Below the pieces are notes generated by a model. The model was not told the DNA's origin, did not search any database, and saw only the letters and a program-made list of their open reading frames with translations. From the NCBI RefSeq assembly GCF_947500695.1, contig NZ_CANMSS010000007.1, positions 186,001-250,000 on the forward strand: a stretch of 64,000 bases of DNA, written 5' to 3'. The stretch is from an uncultured Pseudoteredinibacter sp. GTDB taxonomy: Bacteria > Pseudomonadota > Gammaproteobacteria > Pseudomonadales > Cellvibrionaceae. Of this stretch, positions 1-9,271 are shown one piece after another. The first letter of the stretch is position 1. The number at the start of each line of letters is the position of its first letter. Made by a program: the position numbers and the translations under genes.

Positions 1-2
1 CG

Positions 3-113
3 TCAAAAAGAGATCCAGAGATGTATGCTTTACTCGCATTGGTTGATGCGATTAGAGTAGGGCAACCAAGGGAGGCCAATCTGGCTGCAGAGATGCTTGA
101 GCAGCGCCTATAG
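3..113 (+). CDS. 3' end of an unidentified island gene (partial)
   Basis: An open frame enters from the left edge and ends at TAG 111-113, giving about 36 residues that end in a leucine- and glutamate-rich helix (LAAEMLEQRL). The next gene starts 12 bases later behind a purine-rich stretch (GGAGTAGGAGG), so the two are probably co-transcribed. Genes placed just before AbiEii-like nucleotidyltransferases are often small DNA-binding antitoxins or partners. That role is only inference here because the N-terminal part is outside the window. Confidence 0.5.
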   Translation, partial: SKRDPEMYALLALVDAIRVGQPREANLAAEMLEQRL

Positions 114-125
114 GAGTAGGAGGTT

Positions 126-839
126 ATGGCAACAATAGATGTGTTACAGGGAATGTTAGAAGCGGTTGCGGAAGCTCTTGGACCTGAATTGCGTGAGCAA
201 ATGACCTTCGTTGGTGGGTGTACCACGGGCCTGCTTCTGACCGACGATGTTACCAAGGAGCAGGTGCGTTCGACAGATGACGTGGATCTGATTGTCCATA
301 CCATGGGCTATGTGGCTTACGCCGCCTTACAAGACAAGCTCAAAGAGCGTGGCTTTAAGGTGCAAATGCCGAACTCGGATGAAGAAGAGCCTATTTGCGC
401 CATGAAACTGGGGGATCTGCGGGTGGATTTTATGCCCGATGATGATTCCCTCGGTTTCACCAACCGCTGGTATCAGAAAGCCATGGAGTCAGCATCTGAT
501 CACCAATTGACGCCTAGCATAACCATCAAGCTCGTTACCCCAGTGTATTTTGTCGCAACCAAGCTTGAGGCCTATAAGGGGAGGGGGAATGGAGATGCCC
601 TCCAGAGTCGCGATATCGAAGACATCCTAAACCTTGTAGATGGCCGCAAAGAGCTCATTCAAGAAATCCAGTTATCTGATTCAACTGTTCAGGCCTACAT
701 AGCTGGGGAGCTGGCCGAGTTGTTAAACGATCAGAACTTTGAATACGCCGTTAACAGCCAGGCCAATAACAATACTGATCGTGAAGGGATCCTATTTGAA
801 CGTTTAGAACAGTTGGCCGCATTCAGCACAGAGCCGTAA
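126..839 (+). CDS. AbiEii-like nucleotidyltransferase
   Basis: This 237-residue protein has the polymerase-beta type nucleotidyltransferase core: a Gly-Gly at residues 30-31, the acidic pair D52/D54 in RSTDDVDLIV, and a third acidic residue D101 in LRVDFMP. A basic helix with K146 and an SRDIEDILNL segment (161-170) resemble the C-terminal part of AbiEii/MenT-like enzymes, which transfer nucleotides to tRNA or other targets in toxin-antitoxin and abortive infection systems. The start is well placed after a strong ribosome binding site. It may form a pair with the truncated upstream gene. A separate toxin-antitoxin unit and a part of the downstream defence cluster are both possible. The fold is fairly sure; the target is unknown. 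Confidence 0.7.
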   Translation: MATIDVLQGMLEAVAEALGPELREQMTFVGGCTTGLLLTDDVTKEQVRSTDDVDLIVHTMGYVAYAALQDKLKERGFKVQMPNSDEEEPICAMKLGDLRVDFMPDDDSLGFTNRWYQKAMESASDHQLTPSITIKLVTPVYFVATKLEAYKGRGNGDALQSRDIEDILNLVDGRKELIQEIQLSDSTVQAYIAGELAELLNDQNFEYAVNSQANNNTDREGILFERLEQLAAFSTEP

Positions 840-864
840 ACATACCTCAGGTCTGGTATCTAAA

Positions 865-1599
865 ATGAACATCACATGGACGAGTAAACAAGGATCAAAG
901 CGCAAACTAAACAGCGATGCGGTCGCTATTGCGTATGTTGAACAATACCTGATCGCTATTATAGTGGATGCCGCTGAACGGGAATTTGATGGTCGATTAC
1001 TGATTGGAATCAATGATAAAGGAAAACGTTTAGCTCAACATTGGGCGGACAGTTGCCTATGTGACATCGTTTCACACGTAGCGTACACGGACGAGAACGT
1101 TTTAATCGATATTTTACGGTCAGCTCAAAGCCAGCTTAGAAAACACTACCTTCACGATATCGCCAGTTACGGGCTGCTCATTCTCAATAGGGACTCGTAT
1201 CAATTCGACTGGTGGTTCACGGGGGATTGCCGAGTGGGTACTTATCAAGACCAATGCGAAATTAACTGGCTAAATACCCCCCATCGTTTAGTAAACCAAA
1301 CGTTTATAAACGGACAAAACAGTCATAAAACAGAGGGAAACGCATCAGTTCAAAATCAGTTATTAACTAGATCCCTGAACGCAAAAAGATTCTCCGCCCC
1401 TGAGAAAGTTAGTTCTTGCCTAGACTCAACTCAAGGTCTAGTACTGGCTACAGATGGATATTGGTGTGAGCACCTGTTTCAAGGTGGAAATTTGGATGAT
1501 CTAGAGGATGATGCGAGTAGGTTGATGATGTCCCAGGGTAATATGATTTTAAAGAATGAAGCAGACACACCCAATTTGTTCGTTTGCTATAAGCAATAG
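865..1599 (+). CDS. PP2C-like protein phosphatase
   Basis: This 244-residue protein has the spaced motifs of the PPM/PP2C metal-dependent phosphatases in order: KRKLNSDA (residues 12-19, the N-x-D motif), an aspartate at D35 in IIVDAAE, TGDCRVG (119-125, equivalent to GDSR), LATDGYW (194-200), and a terminal DTPNLFV where the family has D-N. The usual DG-x-GG after the second aspartate is absent, so metal binding may be altered. It lies 25 bases after the nucleotidyltransferase gene and upstream of a gene with a kinase-like domain, suggesting a phosphatase-kinase control pair. Family assignment is likely; activity and the link to the kinase are inferred. Confidence 0.65.
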   Translation: MNITWTSKQGSKRKLNSDAVAIAYVEQYLIAIIVDAAEREFDGRLLIGINDKGKRLAQHWADSCLCDIVSHVAYTDENVLIDILRSAQSQLRKHYLHDIASYGLLILNRDSYQFDWWFTGDCRVGTYQDQCEINWLNTPHRLVNQTFINGQNSHKTEGNASVQNQLLTRSLNAKRFSAPEKVSSCLDSTQGLVLATDGYWCEHLFQGGNLDDLEDDASRLMMSQGNMILKNEADTPNLFVCYKQ

Positions 1600-1688
1600 C
1601 TCTTCGAAGGTTGGTTGCTCAAGGTTAATGACTAAAGCTACACTTTGCCTTCGGAAACTGAGTATTTAATTGTCTGTTGGTGTTATTA

Positions 1689-2066
1689 ATGCAAGATCAA
1701 GAATCAGGGGCTAAAGCGGCGGAGTGGGGTATAAAAAATGCTCGATATATCGCAAAGCAAATTGGTGCTCAGTTGTTAAACAAAACGAGTAATACCTGTA
1801 TCTACAATGGCTCCAGTGCCGTTATAAAAAGTGCAAAAGAGAACACCAGTAGCGTCGTAGTTACCGTAAGTATGGTCAATACTTTAGACTATGTCATTGG
1901 AGCCTTTGAAAGGAGTGACGGATTATTCCACACTTATTTGTTGCCTATGGATAAATTTCGAGACAATGATAGGGAGTCGATAACGGGGCGAGGGAAAGTT
2001 AGATTGGTTTCACGTTCCGTATTTGTAGAGCAAGGCTTTCTTATCGGGAAAATACTACCATTATGA
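1689..2066 (+). CDS. unidentified small protein, 125 aa
   Basis: This gene is not recognised. ATG 1689 is preferred because the upstream in-frame TTG and GTG codons lack a ribosome binding site. The protein opens with an alkaline helix (residues 7-20), followed by alternating hydrophobic strands such as SSVVVTVSMV and VRLVSRSVFV, suggesting a compact alpha-beta fold. There is no signal peptide or membrane segment. It sits between the phosphatase-like gene and the kinase-helicase gene, on the same strand but with gaps of 89 and 174 bases, so it may have its own promoter. A degenerate nuclease fold is conceivable but no catalytic motif is clear. Confidence 0.45.
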   Translation: MQDQESGAKAAEWGIKNARYIAKQIGAQLLNKTSNTCIYNGSSAVIKSAKENTSSVVVTVSMVNTLDYVIGAFERSDGLFHTYLLPMDKFRDNDRESITGRGKVRLVSRSVFVEQGFLIGKILPL

Positions 2067-2240
2067 CCTACGAGATTGTAAGGTTTGTTCGCTAGGAGCC
2101 AATGAATCATAGATATAAGTTACTTAGATGTACAGGCTTAAACTTGAATTACTCCCGAAGCAAGTTGGAGCACTATGTAACCTGACAGTTAACGACCCAA
2201 GCGGATACTAACCAATGTATACTGCCTTCGGGGTTCAGCA

Positions 2241-5200
2241 ATGGAGAAGCCAACAGAAATGGATTCATTCTTAGGTAGGTATGATATTGAGCGGTCAGTG
2301 GTCAATGGAAACAATGGCGAGCCTGACATTCATGAAGGATACAACAGGGAAACCGGCGACTGCGTACTTTTGAAAATTTGGCCGCGCAATGATCGGGTCA
2401 ATGATGAAGACTTACTATCCCTTTGGCAAAACGAAATAAGGCAAATCCAGCAACTCTCTGAGTATCCAGGTGCTTCAGATTACCTCCTAACTATGCACGA
2501 GGCTGGATCTGATGCTGAGGGCTTTTATCTTGTACTTGAATCTGATGGAAAACTACCGTTAGCTTGGCATAAGAGCAATCAACTTAAACGAAAAACACTT
2601 ACCCTCGGTCATAAAGTCCGAAAGCTTGCATGGTGCAACTTGTCCCGAGTAGCCAAAGGGCTTGATATTCTACATTCAAGAGGACTCATTCATCGTAATC
2701 TAGACGAAGGGTCTATTTATACGGAGCATGGAAATTCCCCAGACTACCAACTTGGTGGGTTTGAGTGGAATATACGTTTGAACTCATATGACCCTACTCT
2801 ACAATCCAAAGGGAATAAAAATGATGAAACCAAATACCACTCTTTTGAACAAGATTGGATTTCATTCGGAAAATTAGCATTAAGAAGTATCGGGATAGAT
2901 CCTTCAAAATTTTCTCAGACTCCAAACATGGATAACGGATCCATCGGAAAAAAGCTAAATGAATCTGAGAAGCAACTGCTAAGAGGTCTCCTATTTCCAT
3001 CAATAACGGAGCCATTAGACGGTGATTTTATAATCAAAAATATCGATCAGATTATTAGTGAATATTCCTCATTGTCTGAACGTGAAGTGCTATCTCTTAA
3101 TCTGACATATATTCACAATAAGATAGCATCGCAGCTATCAGAATCGATAGTTAACGAAGGTCTTACATATTTCGATATAACTAACAGAGATTCTTTATTG
3201 GATTTCCTCAACGAGGATTTATTAGACGCAGAGCTGTTGGAGCTAAAACCAATACAACAAAAACCCTATAGATTTGCATTAGCTGGTAACACAAATACAT
3301 ACTTTTTAGAGGAGCATTCTGAGCATGGGTGGAAGTTTCCAGTTCTAGCAGGAGTTTTAAATAAGAGTCTTTCAGACAAATCCATCTTGAAAAGAAAGAC
3401 AGTCCCTCAGAGAAGCCTGCGAATTATTACTCCTCGAGACCTAAATAAAAATACTCTTGGACTAAAATCTCAGGCTGACAATTGGGAACTAATGATTGAT
3501 GGTGATGATTCATTTGAAGCTCAAGATGTGACCAAGCTTTATCGAGATGCCTTTTCGTTACTTCACATAATTGAAGGTTTACAGCAGGCCACTGAAATTT
3601 GGTCTGTAACAGTAAGTGAGTCCCGGGATCGTAACGACGGAAAATATGAGTACACCCTAAGACACACCGAAGAATCGAGTCGAGAGAAACTATCTGATGC
3701 GCTGGGGATCAAACCGCCGGTTGAGCGTCTTTTGGAGGTTGTGGAAATCCCTTTGGAAAAAAATGAAGGTTGGGCGGCTACGCGAGATGGGCGATTGTCT
3801 GTCAAAAATGAGCCTCACGAGCTGATATATATTGAGACAATCAGTCCTGATAGTGAGAACCCAGGATTTAGGTTTGCTTGCGGAGCTCAATTTACGTTAG
3901 ACGAAAAAATATACCTAAGAACTACGAATAGCTTGCGTGGAACTGATTTGATGAAGCGCCGCCGTGATCTAATACAAAAGCTAGATAAATATCAAGGGCT
4001 AGTGAAAGCGTTATCATCTCCGTTGATTGCCGCTAAAAATAGCTATGATGAGCTACCAATATCGAGCTTAACCTCTCTGGATGAATCGAAAGAACGAGCC
4101 GTATCTGAGATTCTTAGAGTACTACCTATTTATTTTTTACAGGGGCCACCTGGTGTCGGTAAAACATTTCTAGTGACTGAGCTTATCAAACTATGTTTTC
4201 AGAGACATCCATCTAGTCGAATTATTGTAAGCGCTCAAGGTCACGATGCCGTTAATAACTTAATGGGAAGAATAATCTCTGAATTTGAGTCTGTTGACGA
4301 AAGCATGCGTCCCCTGATGGTTCGGTCTAAAAGTGATCGCGATACAAATGCAGACGAAAGAATACAAATACGCTCTCAGGCGAAGACCATTGTTGATAAT
4401 CTCATAAACAGTAAACTATTCATTGGCGCCCCTGACGCTTTGAAAGAAAAAGTACACGCCCTAGAGGAAAAATTTAATAATAAAAATATGGGCTCCTCAA
4501 TTCCAGACAAAGCTCTTGAATCACTTATATTTAGATCAGCAAATATTGTTTTTTCAACAGCAAATTCTAGGGATATGTCTGAGCTCGTTAATTCTTCTTC
4601 ATTTTTTGACTGGAGTATTGTCGAAGAAGCTGGAAGGGCAACAGGTTCAGAGCTTCTTGCCCCCATGATGTTGTCTCATAGAAGATTGCTTATAGGTGAT
4701 CCTAATCAACTGCCTTCTTTTGGGGAAGATAGAGTACAAAGACTATTAGAAAGCCCTTTGAACCTACAAAATGCGCTTGAATCAGCACAAAAGCTTCTAA
4801 GCAATTCATTCAATGATGTAAACACTGATGTCCTTCTAGACATGCTTAACGATCAGGCTTCTTCGGATACTTTTGTTAATGTTGTTAGCCGAATGTTGAC
4901 TCTTTTTTCTTCGCTATATCAAGAAACCTTCGCTAAACGCGGATCTCTTCCAGTTGCTGGAAGGTTGGAGGAGCAACATAGAATGCACCCTGACATTGCC
5001 GATATGGTTTCCAAAATATTTTATGACTCCTCCATTGGAACAGCAAAAAAATGTTATGACAGGGAGAGCCTTCCCAGTACATTCTTTTTTAAGATGCGTT
5101 CAGGATTGTTTAAAGCCCCAATTGTCATCGTTGACCTGCCGTACATGAATGAGCACAAAATGCAATGGGCTGGAGAGAGAGCTCCCGCACACCATAATCC

Positions 5201-5735
5201 CTATGAAGTAAACGCAGTTATTGAGATACTCAAAAATTTGCGAGCATCTAAAAGCGCAAAAAAACCGCCTAGCATAGCCATTCTTTCGCCCTATAATGAG
5301 CAGGTGTTTAGGTTGCGTCAAGATATATATGGACGGATGAGTAACGAACTTTCTCACTTAAAGTATTTTGAGAACTGCAATGAATGCGTTCATACGATAG
5401 ATTCATTCCAAGGCAAAGAGTCTGATATCGTTATAGTTTCACTTGTTAGAAACAATACTCGTTCCTGGAAAAGAGGCTTAGGAATACTCGGAGATCCACG
5501 GCGAATGAATGTTCTTCTTAGTAGAGCAAAATCAAAAATAATCGTTGTAACAAGCCTCAAATTTCTTCAACTACGCTTTACTCCAGGAAAGCATATTGAA
5601 AAAGGCGACGATCTATTTTTTCTAAAACATTGGCTTGAATTTTTAGAAGCCAAAAGCAACTCTTGTCAATTAGATTCGACCGCTGTTTCGATAATTCCAT
5701 ATGCTCGGCTGGGGTTGGGGAGGGGTAGGAAATGA
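2241..5735 (+). CDS. mkoA: protein kinase-like / SF1 helicase fusion (MkoA-like, type I Mokosh)
   Basis: This 1,164-residue protein joins two domains. Residues about 10-260 have a protein kinase fold: K45 in VLLKIWP, E65, and HRNLDEGS at 151-158 in the catalytic loop position. The usual catalytic Asp is Asn (N153) and the DFG motif reads GGFEW, so it may be a pseudokinase. Residues about 600-1130 are a superfamily 1 helicase of the UPF1/DNA2 type: Walker A GPPGVGKT (635-642), an EEAG Walker B (795-798), GDPNQLP, QHRMHP (from about 912), FQGKESD (from 1056) and SRAKSK. The last codons overlap the phospholipase D gene by 4 bases. A kinase-helicase followed by a PLD nuclease is the described layout of type I Mokosh, an anti-phage system. 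The mechanism in this strain is inferred. Confidence 0.8.
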   Translation: MEKPTEMDSFLGRYDIERSVVNGNNGEPDIHEGYNRETGDCVLLKIWPRNDRVNDEDLLSLWQNEIRQIQQLSEYPGASDYLLTMHEAGSDAEGFYLVLESDGKLPLAWHKSNQLKRKTLTLGHKVRKLAWCNLSRVAKGLDILHSRGLIHRNLDEGSIYTEHGNSPDYQLGGFEWNIRLNSYDPTLQSKGNKNDETKYHSFEQDWISFGKLALRSIGIDPSKFSQTPNMDNGSIGKKLNESEKQLLRGLLFPSITEPLDGDFIIKNIDQIISEYSSLSEREVLSLNLTYIHNKIASQLSESIVNEGLTYFDITNRDSLLDFLNEDLLDAELLELKPIQQKPYRFALAGNTNTYFLEEHSEHGWKFPVLAGVLNKSLSDKSILKRKTVPQRSLRIITPRDLNKNTLGLKSQADNWELMIDGDDSFEAQDVTKLYRDAFSLLHIIEGLQQATEIWSVTVSESRDRNDGKYEYTLRHTEESSREKLSDALGIKPPVERLLEVVEIPLEKNEGWAATRDGRLSVKNEPHELIYIETISPDSENPGFRFACGAQFTLDEKIYLRTTNSLRGTDLMKRRRDLIQKLDKYQGLVKALSSPLIAAKNSYDELPISSLTSLDESKERAVSEILRVLPIYFLQGPPGVGKTFLVTELIKLCFQRHPSSRIIVSAQGHDAVNNLMGRIISEFESVDESMRPLMVRSKSDRDTNADERIQIRSQAKTIVDNLINSKLFIGAPDALKEKVHALEEKFNNKNMGSSIPDKALESLIFRSANIVFSTANSRDMSELVNSSSFFDWSIVEEAGRATGSELLAPMMLSHRRLLIGDPNQLPSFGEDRVQRLLESPLNLQNALESAQKLLSNSFNDVNTDVLLDMLNDQASSDTFVNVVSRMLTLFSSLYQETFAKRGSLPVAGRLEEQHRMHPDIADMVSKIFYDSSIGTAKKCYDRESLPSTFFFKMRSGLFKAPIVIVDLPYMNEHKMQWAGERAPAHHNPYEVNAVIEILKNLRASKSAKKPPSIAILSPYNEQVFRLRQDIYGRMSNELSHLKYFENCNECVHTIDSFQGKESDIVIVSLVRNNTRSWKRGLGILGDPRRMNVLLSRAKSKIIVVTSLKFLQLRFTPGKHIEKGDDLFFLKHWLEFLEAKSNSCQLDSTAVSIIPYARLGLGRGRK

Positions 5736-7468
5736 CGAGTTCTCATATAGTTCTTCTGCCCGTTTATCGTGGATTACTACATTCAATCATTGAAAAAGGA
5801 ATTCAATGGAGCGATATAGAGCACTTAATTCTCTATGGTCTCACAACTGGAGATTTTACAATAACGGAGTATCAAAGTTATTCTGGCTTGCCAAAAACTC
5901 TCATCTCCGAGACGATTTCAAGACTCATGCACGCAGGGTGGGTTGAGATTCAAGAAACTACAGAAAGAATTTCCTTTCGTGCTTCTCAGAGAGGGCTGGC
6001 TGTAGTTGATAGAGAAAGTTTGCCCTCAATGGTAAATGAAGTTCAGAGAAATATACACTATATAATAGACAAATTGAGCTTCTCTGTATTTCCAATTGGA
6101 AAGATTACTCTGCTATCAGAATCCAGGGCTAACCGTTTAGTCGCTAGTATGGGCGAAAATCCCCCTCATATCCTGACTCCTAACTACACTGATCAAGAAT
6201 TACCAGGAATCTTCGAAGTTACCGAAACGATTTTAACAAATCCAGATGAGAAGTTTTTAAGGCACAATTCACAGAAGTCGTGGATAAATCGTAATTCCTT
6301 TGTAAAGCTAATCGTAACAGACAGCCAGATAGAAGGGTTACCGAGCAGCATAGCAACCTCCCTTGAGCAATTAATAGTCGATAACGTTAAACAACGCGCG
6401 AAGCTAAAATCGTCAGAAAAAAAGGATATTGAATTACGGAAACCAAGAAGGCAAGAATGGAAATCAAGGAGATTGACGATTAACCAAGAGGATGTCGTTA
6501 TAGGAGGCCCCTCTCATAAATCACTCCTTGAAAGAGTATTTGAAGAATCCAGAAGAAGGATAATTATTCATTCGACCTTTGTTGATATCGAAAAATTTGG
6601 GGAGAAAGTAGAGCTTTTCAAGGTGGCTGCTAATCGAGGAGTACAAGTAAGTTTACTATGGGCTATGCCTAAAGATGATAATGGTGCAGGTAAAAAGCTT
6701 AGGAAATGCCGTGAAATACTCAATGAAAATGGGCTTAGTCAAAGCGTAAAACTGCACTCTGCACCTACAAATTCACACGCAAAATTGATCATGGCTGATG
6801 ATGGTAGTGAGGGGTATTTTGCCATCATAGGATCATGTAACTGGTTGTACTCTGGATTCGAGCCGCTTGAAATATCGGTAAAAATTTGTAATCCACATAT
6901 AGTGGCAGATTGTCTAAGTGTGATTGAAAGGCTAATTCGACGCCCTAAAAATAGAGAGGAATTGCTGCGCGAACAAATTGTTGCATTGGAACATCGACTA
7001 CGCTCCACACCTGATATCCGCGAGGGAGATTCTTTTGCTGAACTTGTTTCTTCATCTGGACACGAGGAATATGTAATGCAAGCTCGTGATACCGCAAAAG
7101 ACTATATATTTGTTGCAAGTGATCGACTCGGTGGAGCAGCAGAAACACAGATATTGGTTCCCACTGATAGCGTGGCCCAACGCAAACCAGTTAATATTAC
7201 AGTAAGTTACAATCGTCGTTCTGGAGTCGCCAAGGAAAAAGAAACCCTTCCTGCTCTAGAGGAGAAATATAAAAATACCGTAAATATTATTAGAAAAAAG
7301 GGGGCGCACGCGAAAGTACTATGTTGGGATTCTGATAACGTCGTAATCACTAGCTTAAACTGGCTTTCTAAAGATGCTAATGACCCTAATTGGCTGGGTG
7401 AAATTGGCGTTTATCTTCAATCACCAGGTATAGCTGATTATATTAAGGATATGTACTTAAAGAGTTGA
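5732..7468 (+). CDS. mkoB: phospholipase D-family nuclease (MkoB-like, type I Mokosh)
   Basis: This 578-residue protein has two perfect HxKx4D motifs: H349-K351-D356, followed by IIGSCNW, and H526-K528-D533, followed by VITSLNW. Two HKD motifs in one chain form a complete PLD active site, used by nucleases such as Nuc and BfiI. The first ~90 residues look like a winged helix (LPKTLISETISRLMHAGWVEI). The start codon overlaps the stop of the helicase gene (ATGA), so the two proteins are translationally coupled and probably act together. In type I Mokosh the PLD partner is thought to be the effector nuclease. There is no signal peptide, so it should act in the cytoplasm. Confidence 0.8.
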   Translation: MTSSHIVLLPVYRGLLHSIIEKGIQWSDIEHLILYGLTTGDFTITEYQSYSGLPKTLISETISRLMHAGWVEIQETTERISFRASQRGLAVVDRESLPSMVNEVQRNIHYIIDKLSFSVFPIGKITLLSESRANRLVASMGENPPHILTPNYTDQELPGIFEVTETILTNPDEKFLRHNSQKSWINRNSFVKLIVTDSQIEGLPSSIATSLEQLIVDNVKQRAKLKSSEKKDIELRKPRRQEWKSRRLTINQEDVVIGGPSHKSLLERVFEESRRRIIIHSTFVDIEKFGEKVELFKVAANRGVQVSLLWAMPKDDNGAGKKLRKCREILNENGLSQSVKLHSAPTNSHAKLIMADDGSEGYFAIIGSCNWLYSGFEPLEISVKICNPHIVADCLSVIERLIRRPKNREELLREQIVALEHRLRSTPDIREGDSFAELVSSSGHEEYVMQARDTAKDYIFVASDRLGGAAETQILVPTDSVAQRKPVNITVSYNRRSGVAKEKETLPALEEKYKNTVNIIRKKGAHAKVLCWDSDNVVITSLNWLSKDANDPNWLGEIGVYLQSPGIADYIKDMYLKS

Positions 7469-8164
7469 AATGTTACATTGTATGTACCGGCTACGAAGGA
7501 AGGGGGTAGAAATCACGAACTTTAATTTTGTCGAATGACAGCAGTTGGGTATGCTCAACCTTTTAGTATGTACTTCGGTATGCCTGCTACTGGCCGAAAA
7601 ACGATATAGCAGATGGCGGAGACTGCTAAAGAGCAGTTAGATCACATATATTACTGCGCGATTGGTGAGTGTTCGATAAAGCTTAGATTTCTATAGTGAA
7701 GATGCCCTGGCGATGCAAAGGCTTCGATCGGGCGCTCAATCCTATTCTTGCAGCTCAGGCGAGTATCCAAGCCCAATTGATGTAATGGTCCCAAAACAGC
7801 GAAGGCTCTCCATGTATAAACATTAATCACACTCTCCCGTTTCTGAATTGAAGACACAGCCAAGCCCGCAGTTTGGTTTCATCTAATTTGTAAATCAACC
7901 TTGGGAATATCTAGCCAAACATGAAGCGGAGAGCTACAATTTAGGCTAGGGGAGGTTTGCATAATTACTCACTGATATGTCGATTTTCCAAAAAAAGTTA
8001 CAAGTCAATAATATAATTACATTGTGTATGTTTGCGTGAGCTAGTGTTTTAGGCCCAAAATCCGACTGGTAGTAACACTAACCAAGTGAGATAATACCAA
8101 GCTGGAAGATAGTTGATCAATTTGGCCTTTTCTATTATCTGTACTACCCACCAATTGTTTCAAT
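7469..8164. other. intergenic region between the Mokosh-like and CBASS operons
   Basis: About 700 bases hold no convincing gene. The two flanking operons converge here, so terminators would be expected, but no strong hairpin with a T-run was found. The left copy of an imperfect direct repeat (7671-7696) lies inside. A 70-residue frame on the minus strand (7651-7863) has no recognisable motif or ribosome binding site and may be decayed mobile DNA. Confidence 0.5.
7671..7696 (+). repeat. left copy of a 26-base direct repeat bracketing CBASS and ATPase genes
   Basis: The 26 bases match 15150-15175 at 23 positions, in the same orientation; all three differences are T/C transitions. The shared core is CGATAAAGC followed one base later by TAGATTTCTA. 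The two copies enclose about 7.5 kb holding the CBASS operon, the ATPase gene and its small neighbour. This could mark a past insertion, or be the remains of a dispersed repeat. Confidence 0.6.
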
Positions 8165-9271
8165 TCAGGAATATATCGCTTTAGAAGTACCATTCACATG
8201 CACTATTTTTCCATCTGATCCTAGACTATTGATCATGACTCCCCATGGATACTTTATTATTTCATTTCTGTTGTACTCGTAGATGATACACTTAGGGTGA
8301 TTGCGACTTACTTGTCGTCCCATAGAGAAGTTAAATGAAGCTTGAGCAGCACAAAAGATGTGTACTTTTTCTACTCCATCACTGTTTAGACGCTTTAGTA
8401 ATTCACGAAACTCTGATTGGAAAGCTTGTAATTTTTCCAGCGACCTCATGTTATCGTATCTAATACTAGGCATTGTTACGCGAATACAAGGAAATGTAGG
8501 GGCAACTTTTCGAACGTCCTCAATACTAACTGGATGACTTATTTCCATGATTAAAGCTACCTCAGAATTGGTTTGATAATCCTTAAGGTCAATAATCGGT
8601 TTATTGCTATCGCCATATCCACCCAGTTGATACCAAGAGCTCCCGTCTCTATCATAGTCCCATGTAACTAATTTATAAGTACTTCCGAGAAGATAGCCCG
8701 CTAAGAAACCAAGGGGGACGGGAGGGGTACCTCCATAATGAATTGTAATTTCTCTGCTACCCGCTTGCTGTATTTTTGACTTTAGCGTGTCTATAAGCGA
8801 ATGCATTGTAAGCGATGTAGCTCCATCGGGATTGTTCACAACATTATTCGAATAATATGGATACAAATCAATTGGTAAAGTATCACTACCACCAGGTATC
8901 CGGGATACAGCATTTATCAAAGGGCTTCCGAGCTTTTCTCTTAACGCAGTATGCTCAATAACTAGATTCAGTACCTTTCTTCTCTTTTTAATTATGTAAA
9001 TGGATTCCCCAACAACCATCAGCAGACCAATAATACCTACACCTGTTAAAATCCATTCGATGAAAAAACTGTTATTGTTGGCTTCTATAGATACTGAGGT
9101 TGTCGAGCCATCCGCAGCTCTATGTATTACGTCAAAAGAGGCCAGGTTAGCACCGCCAAAACCTGTCAAGCATAAAAAAATACCTGCTTTCATGACTAAA
9201 TTAACTGGTCTTGTAAGCCAAGTTAATATCTTCCAGGAGAATGATTTTAAAAATTTAATGGTGTCTTTCAT
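8165..9271 (-). CDS. CBASS effector: two-helix membrane protein with SAVED sensor domain
   Basis: This 368-residue protein starts with a basic segment and two hydrophobic helices at about residues 26-48 and 70-93, with a serine/asparagine-rich loop between them. Residues about 150-368 match the SAVED type: alternating strands, an IHYGGTPPVPL turn and a late VHIFCAAQASFNFSMGRQ segment typical of these cyclic-oligonucleotide sensors. SAVED domains bind the signal made by the CD-NTase. In the 2TM-SAVED form, signal binding is thought to drive membrane disruption. The start overlaps the stop of the JAMM protease gene by 4 bases, so it is the last gene of the operon. The SAVED call rests on pattern and context. 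Confidence 0.75.
   Translation of the reverse strand: MKDTIKFLKSFSWKILTWLTRPVNLVMKAGIFLCLTGFGGANLASFDVIHRAADGSTTSVSIEANNNSFFIEWILTGVGIIGLLMVVGESIYIIKKRRKVLNLVIEHTALREKLGSPLINAVSRIPGGSDTLPIDLYPYYSNNVVNNPDGATSLTMHSLIDTLKSKIQQAGSREITIHYGGTPPVPLGFLAGYLLGSTYKLVTWDYDRDGSSWYQLGGYGDSNKPIIDLKDYQTNSEVALIMEISHPVSIEDVRKVAPTFPCIRVTMPSIRYDNMRSLEKLQAFQSEFRELLKRLNSDGVEKVHIFCAAQASFNFSMGRQVSRNHPKCIIYEYNRNEIIKYPWGVMINSLGSDGKIVHVNGTSKAIYS

Noticed and set aside
7651..7863. 70-residue frame on the minus strand in the Mokosh-CBASS gap
   Set aside because: No ribosome binding site, no recognisable motif, and it covers the direct repeat. A transposase remnant was considered but no catalytic residues can be shown.
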